Shown here piece by piece: positions 34,021 through 43,496 of a stretch of 64,000 nucleotides of DNA (its first letter is position 1; each line of letters begins with the position of its first letter). The notes below the pieces were generated by a model. It saw nothing but the letters and a program-made list of their open reading frames with translations, was not told the origin of the DNA and ran no database searches. This stretch comes from JAFMKE01 sp037624485 (GTDB lineage: Bacteria > Bacteroidota > Bacteroidia > Chitinophagales > UBA8649), in the NCBI GenBank assembly GCA_037624485.1, contig JASJJC010000024.1:1-64000 (forward strand), written 5' to 3'. Position numbers and translations under genes: made by a program.

Positions 34021-36840
34021 ATGCCCAAAAATCCCTCGATTCAGCACATTTTAATTATTGGTAGCGGTCCCATCATTATTGGTCAGGCTTGCGAGTTTGA
34101 TTATTCAGGAACACAAGCCTCTCGATCATTGCGAGAAGAGGGAGTGAAAGTCACCCTGTTAAATAACAATCCCGCGACAATCATGACTGACCCTATGACT
34201 GCCGATTTTATTTACATGGACCCTATCAATGTTGCTTCAATTGAAAAAATTTTAACGGAGCACCCCGATATTGATTCTGTATTACCCACAATGGGTGGAC
34301 AATCCGCTCTAAATTTAGCGAAAGAAGCCTATGAGATGGGTATTTGGGACAAATACAACCTAGACGTACTAGGTGCGGATTTAGATGCCATTGAGAAAAC
34401 AGAAAACAGAGAAGAATTTAGACTGTTTATGCAAGAATTGGGAATAAATATTTGCCCATCTAAAATTGCTAACTCTTACCTTGAAGGGAAAGAAGTCGCT
34501 CAAGAATTAGGCTTTCCCTTAGTTATTCGTCCCTCTTATACACTTGGTGGATATGGTGGAGGGTTTGTCCACAGTAAAGAGGATCTAGATATTAAATTGA
34601 CCCGGGGCTTGGAAGCATCTCCTACACATGAAGTTCTCGTTGAAAAGGCCGTAATTGGTTGGAAAGAGTATGAATTGGAGTTACTCCGAGACAAGGCTGA
34701 TAATGTCGTCGTAATTTGTACGGTTGAGAACTTTGACCCAATGGGTGTGCACACTGGAGATTCAATTACAGTAGCACCTGCTATGACTTTATCTGACAAA
34801 GTCTACCAAGAAATGCGCAACCAAGCTAAGCTCATGATGCAAAAATTGGGTAATTTTGCTGGTGGATGTAATGTGCAGTTTTCTGTAAATCCAGAAACCG
34901 AGGAGGTGTATGCTATCGAAATGAATCCGAGAGTATCTCGTTCTTCTGCCTTGGCATCTAAAGCCACAGGATATCCAATTGCAAAAATTGCGGCTAAACT
35001 AGCCATTGGTTTCACCCTCGATGAGTTAACGAATCAAATTACCGGTAATACTTCCGCTTATTTTGAACCTACTTTAGACTATGTAATTGTAAAAATGCCT
35101 CGATGGAATTTTGATAAGTTTAAAGGGGCTGATACAGAGCTCGGTTTGCAAATGAAATCTGTAGGTGAAGTGATGGCGATTGGCCGAAGCTTTCAAGAAG
35201 CACTGCAAAAAGCTTGTCAGTCACTAGAAAACAATAGAATTGGTTTAGGCGCAGATGGACAGCATTGGATGCGGACCGACGAAATACTTGAAGGTGTTCA
35301 AAAACCTTCATGGGATAGAATTTTCCGATTAAAAGATGCTATCCGTTTAGGCGTACCAATTAATAAATTGTTCGAAATGACCAAAATTGACAAATGGTAC
35401 TTGTATCAAATTCAAGAACTGGTCGATTATGATAAAATGATCAAAAAGTATAACCTAAATACCATTACTCGCGAGTTCATGCTTGATGTTAAACAAAAAG
35501 GTTATTCCGATGCTCAAATCGCTTACCTGATGGGGAATATCACAGAAGATCAGGTTTATGACAAAAGGCATGAAATGGATATTCGACGAGTTTATAAACT
35601 GGTGGATACGTGTGCGGCAGAATTTGAAGCACAAACTCCATATTACTACTCCACGTTTGAATATGAGAATGAAAGCAAGGTAAGTGATAAGAAAAAAATC
35701 ATTGTCTTAGGCAGCGGACCTAATCGAATTGGGCAAGGTATTGAGTTTGACTATTGCTGTGTTCATGGCATTAAAGCCTGCAAAGAGGCCGGTTATGAGG
35801 CAATAATGATGAATTGTAACCCCGAAACAGTTTCCACTGATTTTGACATTGCGGACAAACTTTACTTTGAACCTGTATTTTGGGAACATTTAAGAGAACT
35901 GATTGACCACGAAAAACCAGAGGGAGTTATTGTTCAACTTGGAGGGCAAACAGCCTTAAAATTATCAGAAAAACTACAGGATTTTGGAATCAAGATAATT
36001 GGAACTTCCTATGACAACATGGATATGGCAGAGGATAGAGAACGCTTTTCTGACAAGCTGAAAGAGTTAAATATTCCTTATCCAAGATACGGAGCAGCAA
36101 AAACAGCAGAGGAAGCTATAGAAGTTGCACATGAAGTAGGTTACCCTGTGCTTGTAAGGCCGAGTTATGTATTGGGTGGGCAACGCATGAAAATTGTGAT
36201 TAATGATGATGAGCTTACCACCGCGGTGATTAAAATCATCAAACATCATCCAAACAACAACATTCTTATTGACCACTTTTTGGATAGAGCATCTGAAGCT
36301 GAAGTCGATGCCATTTCAGATGGTGATGATGTCCATATTATGGGAATTATGGAACACATTGAACCTGCAGGAATTCATTCTGGTGATAGTAATGCGGTGC
36401 TCCCTCCTTTCTCTTTAAGCAAAGAAGTGGTTAACAAAATGGAAGTATACACTAAGCAAATTGCAGAAGCTTTAGCGGTTAGAGGGTTAATTAATATCCA
36501 ATTTGCCATAAAGAATGATGAAGTATTTGTGATTGAAGCCAACCCAAGAGCATCAAGAACAACTCCTTTCATCAGTAAAGCTTACAATGAACCTTACCTT
36601 AATGTCGCAACAAAAGTGATGCTTGGTGTAAGTAAGTTGAAGGACTATACTTTTAAAAATGAGCTGGAAGGATTTGCTATTAAAGAACCTGTATTTTCAT
36701 TTCACAAATTTCCTAATGTGAACAAAGAATTAGGGCCGGAAATGAAGAGTACTGGAGAAGCTATTTACTTTATTAAGGACACACAAGATGCCCACTTTAG
36801 AGAGTTAATAAAGCTTAAGAGCATGTACTTAAGTAAGTAA
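34021..36840 (+). CDS. carB: carbamoyl-phosphate synthase large subunit, lacking the C-terminal regulatory domain
   Basis: CarB makes carbamoyl phosphate for pyrimidine and arginine synthesis from bicarbonate, glutamine-derived ammonia (from CarA) and two ATP. Both ATP-grasp halves are intact: the first with GSGPIIIGQACEFDYSGTQA, RPSYTLGGYGGGF and EMNPRVSRSSALASKATG; the second with GSGPNRIGQGIEFDYCCVH, RPSYVLGGQRMK and EANPRASRTTPF. At 939 residues it is about 130 shorter than the E. coli type and stops just after the second carboxyphosphate-type unit, so the MGS-like domain that binds UMP and ornithine is absent. The stop is followed by unrelated sequence, so this is not a frameshift. carA is not in the window. 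Confidence 0.95.
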   Translation: MPKNPSIQHILIIGSGPIIIGQACEFDYSGTQASRSLREEGVKVTLLNNNPATIMTDPMTADFIYMDPINVASIEKILTEHPDIDSVLPTMGGQSALNLAKEAYEMGIWDKYNLDVLGADLDAIEKTENREEFRLFMQELGINICPSKIANSYLEGKEVAQELGFPLVIRPSYTLGGYGGGFVHSKEDLDIKLTRGLEASPTHEVLVEKAVIGWKEYELELLRDKADNVVVICTVENFDPMGVHTGDSITVAPAMTLSDKVYQEMRNQAKLMMQKLGNFAGGCNVQFSVNPETEEVYAIEMNPRVSRSSALASKATGYPIAKIAAKLAIGFTLDELTNQITGNTSAYFEPTLDYVIVKMPRWNFDKFKGADTELGLQMKSVGEVMAIGRSFQEALQKACQSLENNRIGLGADGQHWMRTDEILEGVQKPSWDRIFRLKDAIRLGVPINKLFEMTKIDKWYLYQIQELVDYDKMIKKYNLNTITREFMLDVKQKGYSDAQIAYLMGNITEDQVYDKRHEMDIRRVYKLVDTCAAEFEAQTPYYYSTFEYENESKVSDKKKIIVLGSGPNRIGQGIEFDYCCVHGIKACKEAGYEAIMMNCNPETVSTDFDIADKLYFEPVFWEHLRELIDHEKPEGVIVQLGGQTALKLSEKLQDFGIKIIGTSYDNMDMAEDRERFSDKLKELNIPYPRYGAAKTAEEAIEVAHEVGYPVLVRPSYVLGGQRMKIVINDDELTTAVIKIIKHHPNNNILIDHFLDRASEAEVDAISDGDDVHIMGIMEHIEPAGIHSGDSNAVLPPFSLSKEVVNKMEVYTKQIAEALAVRGLINIQFAIKNDEVFVIEANPRASRTTPFISKAYNEPYLNVATKVMLGVSKLKDYTFKNELEGFAIKEPVFSFHKFPNVNKELGPEMKSTGEAIYFIKDTQDAHFRELIKLKSMYLSK

Positions 36841-36889
36841 GTTATATAATAAGGCAAACAAATTGCGTTATAAGGATGAAGATTTAATT

Positions 36890-37789
36890 ATGAAAGTATT
36901 TGCAAGTATTCTATTTACATTCCTTAGTTGTTGGGCAATATCTCAAGAATTGAGTAACAAGGAATTGAAAAAATTTAAGGCTGCAGAAGTAATACTGAAG
37001 GAAAATGTTGTTCAATTTAAAAATGATAGCATTCCCTTTGAAGAACGTGTCGCACTCATTCACGATTTTATTCCTCGTTTTGTGGCAATATTAAAAGAGA
37101 AAAACTCCTTTCAATTTCCATTCGATGACTTGGCTAGTCTTGTAAAAGTGTATGCGCCTGATAATAGCTTTAGAATATTCACCTGGCAATTAAAAGAGCC
37201 ATTGGGTACTCATCGCTACTATGGGGCGATTCAGCTCAATAGCAAAGAACTTAAGATGCTTCCATTATTCGACTACTCGGATACGATGAATGTGCATCCA
37301 CAAGAAATTTTAAGTCATGATAATTGGTATGGCGCAATTTACTACAAGTGTTTACAACATGAAGTAGAAGGCAAGCCTTATTACACCTTACTTGGATATG
37401 ATGAGGCTGATTTTGTAAGCAATCGAAAGATTCTAGAAATACTTTCTTTTAACGAAAAGGAGGAGCTTGTTTTTGGTGCGCCTTTGATTTCGATAACTGA
37501 TAGCTTAGGTATTACTCAAATTAAAAATCGGATGTTTTTAGAATATAATCAAAAAGCAAGTGTTAAGCTCAATTTTGATGAAGTGATGAACCAAATGATT
37601 TTTGACCATTTGGTTGCTCCCAGCAAAGCTGAAGAGGGTGCATGGTTCACCTATATCCCTGATGGAACATATGAGGGGCTAGAATGGGTAAACAATACTT
37701 GGACCTGGATTGAAAAAATGTTCCATTATTCCATTGATAAACCGGATAGTCCCCCAATGCCAAATCCTATATTGGACAATAGGGATTGA
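36890..37789 (+). CDS. uncharacterised secreted protein
   Basis: A 299-residue protein with a signal peptide from ATG 36890 (MKVFASILFTFLSCWAIS, cleavage before QEL); the frame also opens at a TTG 27 bp upstream, which would hide the signal. No lipobox, sorting domain or known catalytic motif is seen. The mature part is mixed alpha/beta with many aromatics (FRIFTWQLKEPLGTHRYYG, WYGAIYYKCLQHEVEGKPYYTLLGYD) and a Trp-rich end (GLEWVNNTWTWIEKM). I have the impression of a conserved Bacteroidota periplasmic family but cannot name it. It follows carB by about 50 bp and may share its transcript. Confidence 0.7.
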   Translation: MKVFASILFTFLSCWAISQELSNKELKKFKAAEVILKENVVQFKNDSIPFEERVALIHDFIPRFVAILKEKNSFQFPFDDLASLVKVYAPDNSFRIFTWQLKEPLGTHRYYGAIQLNSKELKMLPLFDYSDTMNVHPQEILSHDNWYGAIYYKCLQHEVEGKPYYTLLGYDEADFVSNRKILEILSFNEKEELVFGAPLISITDSLGITQIKNRMFLEYNQKASVKLNFDEVMNQMIFDHLVAPSKAEEGAWFTYIPDGTYEGLEWVNNTWTWIEKMFHYSIDKPDSPPMPNPILDNRD

Positions 37790-37833
37790 TGCAAAAAATT
37801 TGAATCCTTTTAACCAAGGCAACAAAATTTGAA

Positions 37834-40170
37834 TTATTCCTCGATAAGCAGTTTCTTAACTCCTTGAAGTTTATTCCCTTCATAAAAATTCAAGAAATAC
37901 ATCCCTGCAGGCAACATCTCTATTGTTAGCACCTGAGATTCACTTAACAAATCTAAGGACATACGTGATTGGCCTAAAATATTAATTATTTCCAATCGAC
38001 TAGGGTTTTTAAATGCAGTAGTTATGGTAACACTTTCTTTTGTAGGATTTGGGAAAACGCGAATTGCACTAGAGAATAAATCTCTAATTGACGCAGGACT
38101 TTCTCCTATAGTTCGTATTTTCAAATCATCGAAATTGAATCCATCTCCTCGCGTAAACATGTCACTTACTATTCGAAACCTTAATTGAATATTTTCACCT
38201 ATAAAATCATTTAAATCTAGCGATTCTTTAACCCAAGTACTTTGAACACCATCATAAATCGGCTCATTTTCGTCTTGATTATCATTACCAATAACGGTAT
38301 AATTACCGCAGAGTGGCGTCCAATTCGTCCCATCTAGAGATGCACTTAACTGAACAAAATCATAGCCCTTTTCAATATCCCATTTTGCATAAAACTCGAG
38401 CACTGCTATATCGGCTTCACTTAAATCAATCACATTGGATATCAACTCGTTGACAGCATTGTTGCTATAGTTTCCATTAGGAGAATCACTTATACTTGTA
38501 GGAGCGGAATATGCATCGTTGTCCAATCCCCAATCATTTGCATTCTCCCATGCATCTAAGGTGCCGACTGTGCCATCAAAGCTAAGTTGTGTTTCTCCGA
38601 AATACTTTACCAAGGTATCATAGGAAGAGTAATTTGCCGTTGCGATTTGCAGTACAAAGGTGATTTGCCTGTTTTGAATACTGCTGACATCTAGCTCTCC
38701 ATTAAAATTAATGACTTGTTTTTCACCAAAATTTAGTCCCGAAACAAGCTGCGGATTATTTGCATTGTTGATTGTTGCATCTATTGCATCTATATTAAGG
38801 GTATATGTTCCACTTTCAAGACCCAAACGCTGAAATTCTATGTCTATGGAAAAGTTAGGGTTTTCAATAATGCTAGCTGATAGATCCTTCATTTGATAGG
38901 CATCTAATAAAGACTTTGCTGCCGCAAAATTCTGGAAAACATTTTCTCGGCAAATCCCTAATATGTTTTGTTGACTCGGCCAAAAACCATCATTATTCCC
39001 ACCTATTTCTGGTGTCATTGCATAGACTTTTGGTTTATCATTTTGCTCTCCATAGGCCCAATCATCACTATCGCCTGCAGCTTCATACAATAAAGCACTT
39101 TGATAATTATCATAATTATTTTCCTGCGTTAAGTAATCGGTTAAATTAGAAAGCAAATCATGATCTGGACATTGAAAGTTGTCTTCATAACCCCAAGGAA
39201 ACAATAAAGCATCTGCATAACTATGGTAGTTTAAAGCAATTTTAAAATTATTATTAATTATAAACCATTCCATTGCTTGAGTTTCAGGCTCCGAAAATGG
39301 GCCTGTCCCTTTATAAGTCTCGCTATTTGGATTACCAGATGTTCCTGCCCCGCCGTATTCGTAGCTGTAGTTTCGATTTAAATCAACTCCCTTATTATTG
39401 GTCCCCACATTTCTTCTATTCTTCCTATGCATTCCTCCCCCGTTGGGGTCTGTCAATTCATTGTAGACATAACCATCGGGATTAATACAAGGCACAAAAT
39501 ACATTTCTACATTATCTACTACATATTGCAGTTCCTCATTGCTCTCATAATTCTCTAAAACATACCACATGTAGTAAATTAACTGCTGCATACTGCCGGG
39601 TTCTCTTGCATGATGCAAAGCCGTATACAAAATTGCAGGCTTAGAAAAACTAGACGCCGGGTTACTTGAAATTCGCAGCCATTCAATTGGTCGATTTTCA
39701 ATACTTAAAAATGTATTAATAGGCGCTCTTGCAGAAATTAGATTAGGATATTTCGAAGCCATTGAATCTAAGTTTTCTAACATTTCTTGATAGGTAAAAA
39801 ACCCCCCCATGCTTCCATTAGAGTAATTTTGCACAAGAGGAATTTCGAAACCAGAAAGTCCACAGTTTTGCGCCTTCGTAGACTTTTTTGTAGGGTTGAC
39901 ATTTTGTTGCTGATAATGTGCTTTAACATCCGCTACAAGCACGTCCACGGCAAACCCTGCAGCTTGAACTTCTTCAATTTCGCTTAGTGATAGATCCGTA
40001 ATCAACCAAACATTCTTTTTATGGCTCCCATGATCAACGGCAACGGAGAGTTGACTGAGCTCTTCAATTGATTTATCTAACAACCAAACTTTAACCTTAC
40101 TATATTGATTATCTTGAGCATACAACTGTCCGCAAGCAAAAACAAAAAGAAACAAAACGACTCTAAACAT
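37834..40170 (-). CDS. secreted zinc carboxypeptidase (M14) with jelly-roll domain and T9SS type A domain
   Basis: A 778-residue exopeptidase exported to the surface or medium. It has a signal peptide (MFRVVLFLFVFACGQLYA), a propeptide-like region to about 120, and an M14 catalytic domain at about 120-425 with all key residues: zinc ligands H187 and E190 in HHARE, third ligand H316 in NYHSYADALLFPWG, substrate-binding RKNRRN and DLNRNY, and the catalytic E388 in TPEIGG. A MAM/CBM-like jelly-roll follows (SIDLSEADIAVLEFYAKWD region, about 530-680), then the T9SS type A domain (IRVFPNPTKESVTI, ending LIEE). A good promoter lies 18 bp upstream. It probably feeds on extracellular protein. Confidence 0.93.
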   Translation of the reverse strand: MFRVVLFLFVFACGQLYAQDNQYSKVKVWLLDKSIEELSQLSVAVDHGSHKKNVWLITDLSLSEIEEVQAAGFAVDVLVADVKAHYQQQNVNPTKKSTKAQNCGLSGFEIPLVQNYSNGSMGGFFTYQEMLENLDSMASKYPNLISARAPINTFLSIENRPIEWLRISSNPASSFSKPAILYTALHHAREPGSMQQLIYYMWYVLENYESNEELQYVVDNVEMYFVPCINPDGYVYNELTDPNGGGMHRKNRRNVGTNNKGVDLNRNYSYEYGGAGTSGNPNSETYKGTGPFSEPETQAMEWFIINNNFKIALNYHSYADALLFPWGYEDNFQCPDHDLLSNLTDYLTQENNYDNYQSALLYEAAGDSDDWAYGEQNDKPKVYAMTPEIGGNNDGFWPSQQNILGICRENVFQNFAAAKSLLDAYQMKDLSASIIENPNFSIDIEFQRLGLESGTYTLNIDAIDATINNANNPQLVSGLNFGEKQVINFNGELDVSSIQNRQITFVLQIATANYSSYDTLVKYFGETQLSFDGTVGTLDAWENANDWGLDNDAYSAPTSISDSPNGNYSNNAVNELISNVIDLSEADIAVLEFYAKWDIEKGYDFVQLSASLDGTNWTPLCGNYTVIGNDNQDENEPIYDGVQSTWVKESLDLNDFIGENIQLRFRIVSDMFTRGDGFNFDDLKIRTIGESPASIRDLFSSAIRVFPNPTKESVTITTAFKNPSRLEIINILGQSRMSLDLLSESQVLTIEMLPAGMYFLNFYEGNKLQGVKKLLIEE

Positions 40171-40187
40171 AATTTTAAATTAGCAGT

Positions 40188-40195
40188 CAAAGTTA
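40188..40195 (-). promoter_or_regulatory. -7 promoter element (TAACTTTG) for the M14 carboxypeptidase
   Basis: An exact TAnnTTTG match on the minus strand 18 bp before ATG 40170. Confidence 0.5.
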
Positions 40196-40388
40196 ATCAT
40201 TTTTAGTGAGTAGCTAGAAAAGCTCATAGACCCACTATGTAAAAAAGCCTAACTTAGTGCTAAGCAATTTAAACAAATACCCATTCATCCTGAAGCACAA
40301 CAAAAGGGGAAAACGCATTATTACGAATGGTATGATGTCAAAGTGCGTTCAGTGCAAAAAAACTATCATTCTTAATTCCACTTTATAA

Positions 40389-40772
40389 ATGAGTCATATT
40401 CATCCATCACTAGTTATCAAAGCAAGTAAAAAACGTGGCAGAGGCGTCTTTGCCCTTAACGGAATCGAGGCGAATACTTTAGTCGAAATTTCTCCAGTAA
40501 TTATATTGGATAGCCATGAAACGAAAATTATTCATAACACTATTTTGCATGATTATTACTTCATTTGGGGCCATCAGCAAAACCAAAGCGCTATTGGTCT
40601 TGGATATATCTCCTTATACAATCACTCCCCTAATGCTAATTGTTACCACGAATGTGATTTTGATGATAACACGATTAGTATTTATTCAAAGTGCTTTATT
40701 CCCGCTGAAGAAGAACTCCATATTAATTATATGAAAGGGGAAGAAAACCCTTTATGGTTTAAACCTATCTAA
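40389..40772 (+). CDS. small SET-domain protein
   Basis: A 127-residue protein that is almost nothing but a SET fold. Seen are the N-terminal SET strand (KKRGRGVFALNGIEANTLVE), the cofactor-binding knot (YNHSPNANC, the N-H-S core) and the closing segment with a tyrosine (EEELHINY). The N-terminal GRG loop binds S-adenosylmethionine in this family. Lysine methylation of a protein is the usual activity; the bacterial substrate is unknown. The pre- and post-SET zinc domains of eukaryotic enzymes are absent, as in other short bacterial SET proteins. It has no co-directional close neighbour: 218 bp separate it from the divergent carboxypeptidase and 112 bp from the cotH operon. Confidence 0.85.
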   Translation: MSHIHPSLVIKASKKRGRGVFALNGIEANTLVEISPVIILDSHETKIIHNTILHDYYFIWGHQQNQSAIGLGYISLYNHSPNANCYHECDFDDNTISIYSKCFIPAEEELHINYMKGEENPLWFKPI

Positions 40773-40884
40773 ATATAAATCATCTTTTATTAATCAATTT
40801 TTAAAGATTTCTTAACTTTAGCCAGTATTAAAGAGGGATTGTTCCCAATTTGACGTCTAAGTATCGAAAATAGGTAGTCTGTTT

Positions 40885-43104
40885 ATGAAAAAAATAATTT
40901 TAGCAAGTCTCATGCTTGTGGTATGTAAATTACAGAGTCAGGAATTGTATGACCTTGCTTCGGTGGGAACAATCGAGGTAACTTTTACTCAAGCAAATTG
41001 GGATCAAATTTTAGATACCTACTATGCCAATGGATTAGATGAACGGTTGATGGGGGTCGTCGAAATAAATGGAGAAAGCTTTGATAGTGTCGGTGTTAAA
41101 TACAAAGGCAATAGCACTTTTAACCCAAATAATACCAAAAACCCATTCAATATCAAGTTAGATCAATTCATTAATCAAGATTATGATGGATATCAAGTTC
41201 TTAAGTTAAGTACGGGTGACAAAGACCCTAGTTTTGTTCGCGAAGTCTTGGGTTATGAAATTGCTCGAAAATATATGAATGCGCCACAATGCAATTATAT
41301 GAACGTCTATGTAAATGGAGATCTTATAGGCTTATATGATAATGTGGAATCGGTGAATAGCGACTTTCAAGAACGATATCTTTATGCCAATCGAGATGCT
41401 ACTCGAATAAAATGTAATCCTTCTCAAATTCAAAATGGCGGCTCGAGTCTAGAATATCTTGGTCCAAATGAAGCAAGCTATTATGACTATTACGAGTTGG
41501 ATAGCGATACGGGATGGGCAGATATTGTTAGCTTAACTAATATCGTCGATAATGCGCCAGTTTTGATAGAAGATTATATGGATATTGATAGGGCAATTTG
41601 GATGTTGGCTTACAATAATGTATTGGTAAATTTAGATTCATACACGGGGCCATTCAAACAAAATTACTACCTGATTAATTCAAAGAATGATAACATGTCA
41701 CCTATTCTTTGGGATTTGAATCAGAGTATGGGAAGTTTTAGCATGATTAATCAGGGACCTCCTGTTGGATCTCTGGCAGAAATGGATATACTTCTGCGTG
41801 AGAATGATGCTACATGGCCCTTGCTAAAGTTAATATTTGACAACCCAACATACCGAAGAATGTATATTGCCCATTGTAAAACGATATACGAAGAGAATAT
41901 TGAAAATGATTTGTATTATGAACGTTCGATTAACCTACAATCCATTTTTGAAGCTTCCTTACAAGCAGATGCCAATGCGATATATAGTTTTACCCAAGCA
42001 CAAAGTAATTTAACCGCCACAGTTAATGGAGGAGGTAGCCCAGGAGCAGGTTTTATTGGCTTGACAGAATTGTTTGATGAGAGAAAGACCTATTTAGAAA
42101 GTACGACTGAGTTTTCGAGTTTGGCACCTACTGTAGACAATATAAGCTATGATGAGTCTGTTCCTGCTAATACACAACTGATCGTAAGTGCAGAAGTGCT
42201 TAATTCAACTGATGTAATATTGGGTTATCGCTTGTTTGCAGGCGATAGATTTTTAAAAGTGGAAATGTATGATGATGGAACCAATGCAGATGCTACCGCT
42301 GGAGATAATATATTCACCTCTATTGTTTCTGTAGAAGCCACGGATATCCAATTTTACATTTATGCTGAAAACAATGATGCTGGAATTTTTTCTCCAGTTA
42401 GAGCTGAGCACGAGTTTTACACCGTTTCTACAAGCACCGATATTGTGCTTAATGAAATACAGGCAAGAAATGATTTCACCCAACCCGATCAGGATGGAGA
42501 GTTTGATGATTGGATTGAATTGTACAACAATTCAAATTCAAGTGTAGATTTGAGTACGTATTATCTAAGTGATAAGGGCAGCGACCTTACTCGATGGAAA
42601 TTTCCTGCAGGCACAACACTAGCTGCAGATGATTACCTAATAGTTTGGGCAGATGCAGACACCCTGCAAGGAGGACTTCATGCAAATTTTAAGTTATCAG
42701 GAGGCGGTGAATCTGTTTATTTGACAGATGGATCCAATGTTTTAGACAAGATAAAGTATGTCTATTTTTGGGCTGACACTACCTACGGACGATTTCCAAA
42801 TGGGACGGGTCCGTTGCAACTTATGACAGCCACATTTAAAACATACAATGGCGTAGAAGATACCACAGGAGTTTCAATAACGAATAGGCATGGACAAGCT
42901 TCGTTTCAAGTTTACCCCAATCCCAGTCAAGGTCTTATTTATATAGAATGGGAAGGTCATGATGATTTTGACATCGCTATTTATGATGTTTTAGGTCAAG
43001 TAATTTATCAAGGAAGAAATAAACAAGTGATTACTGCTGCATGGTCTAGTGGTATTTATTTTGTCAATATTAATGGAATGAGTAAAAAAATAGTGGTGAA
43101 ATGA
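40885..43104 (+). CDS. secreted CotH kinase-family protein with lamin-tail domain and T9SS type A domain
   Basis: A 739-residue exported protein, first of a five-gene operon. It has a signal peptide (MKKIILASLMLVVCKLQS) and a CotH domain to about residue 400 with its landmarks: VGVKYKGNSTF, FNIKLDQF, DKDPSFVREVLGYEIARKY, the LIGLYDNVE strand and the metal-site-like PILWDLNQSMG. Then come a linking beta domain, a lamin-tail (LTD) domain at about 515-640 (IVLNEIQARND, DDWIELYNNS, YYLSDKGSDLTRWKFP) and a C-terminal T9SS type A domain (QVYPNPSQGLIYIEW, IAIYDVLGQVI, ending IVVK). CotH is a secreted atypical protein kinase in Bacillus spores; activity here is inferred. The stop overlaps the next gene by 4 bp. 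Confidence 0.9.
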   Translation: MKKIILASLMLVVCKLQSQELYDLASVGTIEVTFTQANWDQILDTYYANGLDERLMGVVEINGESFDSVGVKYKGNSTFNPNNTKNPFNIKLDQFINQDYDGYQVLKLSTGDKDPSFVREVLGYEIARKYMNAPQCNYMNVYVNGDLIGLYDNVESVNSDFQERYLYANRDATRIKCNPSQIQNGGSSLEYLGPNEASYYDYYELDSDTGWADIVSLTNIVDNAPVLIEDYMDIDRAIWMLAYNNVLVNLDSYTGPFKQNYYLINSKNDNMSPILWDLNQSMGSFSMINQGPPVGSLAEMDILLRENDATWPLLKLIFDNPTYRRMYIAHCKTIYEENIENDLYYERSINLQSIFEASLQADANAIYSFTQAQSNLTATVNGGGSPGAGFIGLTELFDERKTYLESTTEFSSLAPTVDNISYDESVPANTQLIVSAEVLNSTDVILGYRLFAGDRFLKVEMYDDGTNADATAGDNIFTSIVSVEATDIQFYIYAENNDAGIFSPVRAEHEFYTVSTSTDIVLNEIQARNDFTQPDQDGEFDDWIELYNNSNSSVDLSTYYLSDKGSDLTRWKFPAGTTLAADDYLIVWADADTLQGGLHANFKLSGGGESVYLTDGSNVLDKIKYVYFWADTTYGRFPNGTGPLQLMTATFKTYNGVEDTTGVSITNRHGQASFQVYPNPSQGLIYIEWEGHDDFDIAIYDVLGQVIYQGRNKQVITAAWSSGIYFVNINGMSKKIVVK

Positions 43105-43496
43105 GAAAGGGATTAGTTAGCATTTTAGGATTAATACTTCTAGTAGGTTGTAGTAAAGAACCTGGTGAGGGGGGTAAAAATACTATTGAAGGTTTAGTAA
43201 TTATGCAAGAATATACGGAATCTACAGATCAGTTTATCATAGAATATCCTGCTTCAGAGGAACGTGTGTATATTATATATGGAGACAATGCCTACTATGC
43301 GGATGAAACCCGAACTAATTACGATGGCTCCTTTCGTTATGAGTATCTTTACAAAGGGGATTATACGATTTTTATATACTCTGAATGTTTAGCTTGTCCA
43401 GGTGGAGCAGAACCTTTGTTTATTGATATAGAATTGAAAGAACGAAAAGAAGAATTCGTAACTGACACTTTATATATTAAGAAATACATCAAATAG
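43101..43496 (+). CDS. small lipoprotein in the CotH-VTC operon
   Basis: A 131-residue lipoprotein: MRKGLVSILGLILLVGC gives a perfect lipobox with lipidated Cys17, followed by SKEPGEGG. The mature part looks like one small beta-sandwich rich in acidic and tyrosine residues (YVDETRTNYDGSF-like stretch, YEYLYKGDYTIFIYSE), reminiscent of carboxypeptidase-regulatory or transthyretin-like domains, with two Cys (ECLAC). No precise family is recognised. It overlaps the cotH stop (ATGA) and directly abuts the VTC gene, so it belongs to the same system. Confidence 0.78.
   Translation: MRKGLVSILGLILLVGCSKEPGEGGKNTIEGLVIMQEYTESTDQFIIEYPASEERVYIIYGDNAYYADETRTNYDGSFRYEYLYKGDYTIFIYSECLACPGGAEPLFIDIELKERKEEFVTDTLYIKKYIK

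Noticed and set aside
36800..37789. carB truncated by a frameshift, with the missing regulatory domain continuing downstream.
   Set aside because: The following frame encodes an unrelated protein with its own signal peptide, and no MGS-like sequence is seen in any frame.
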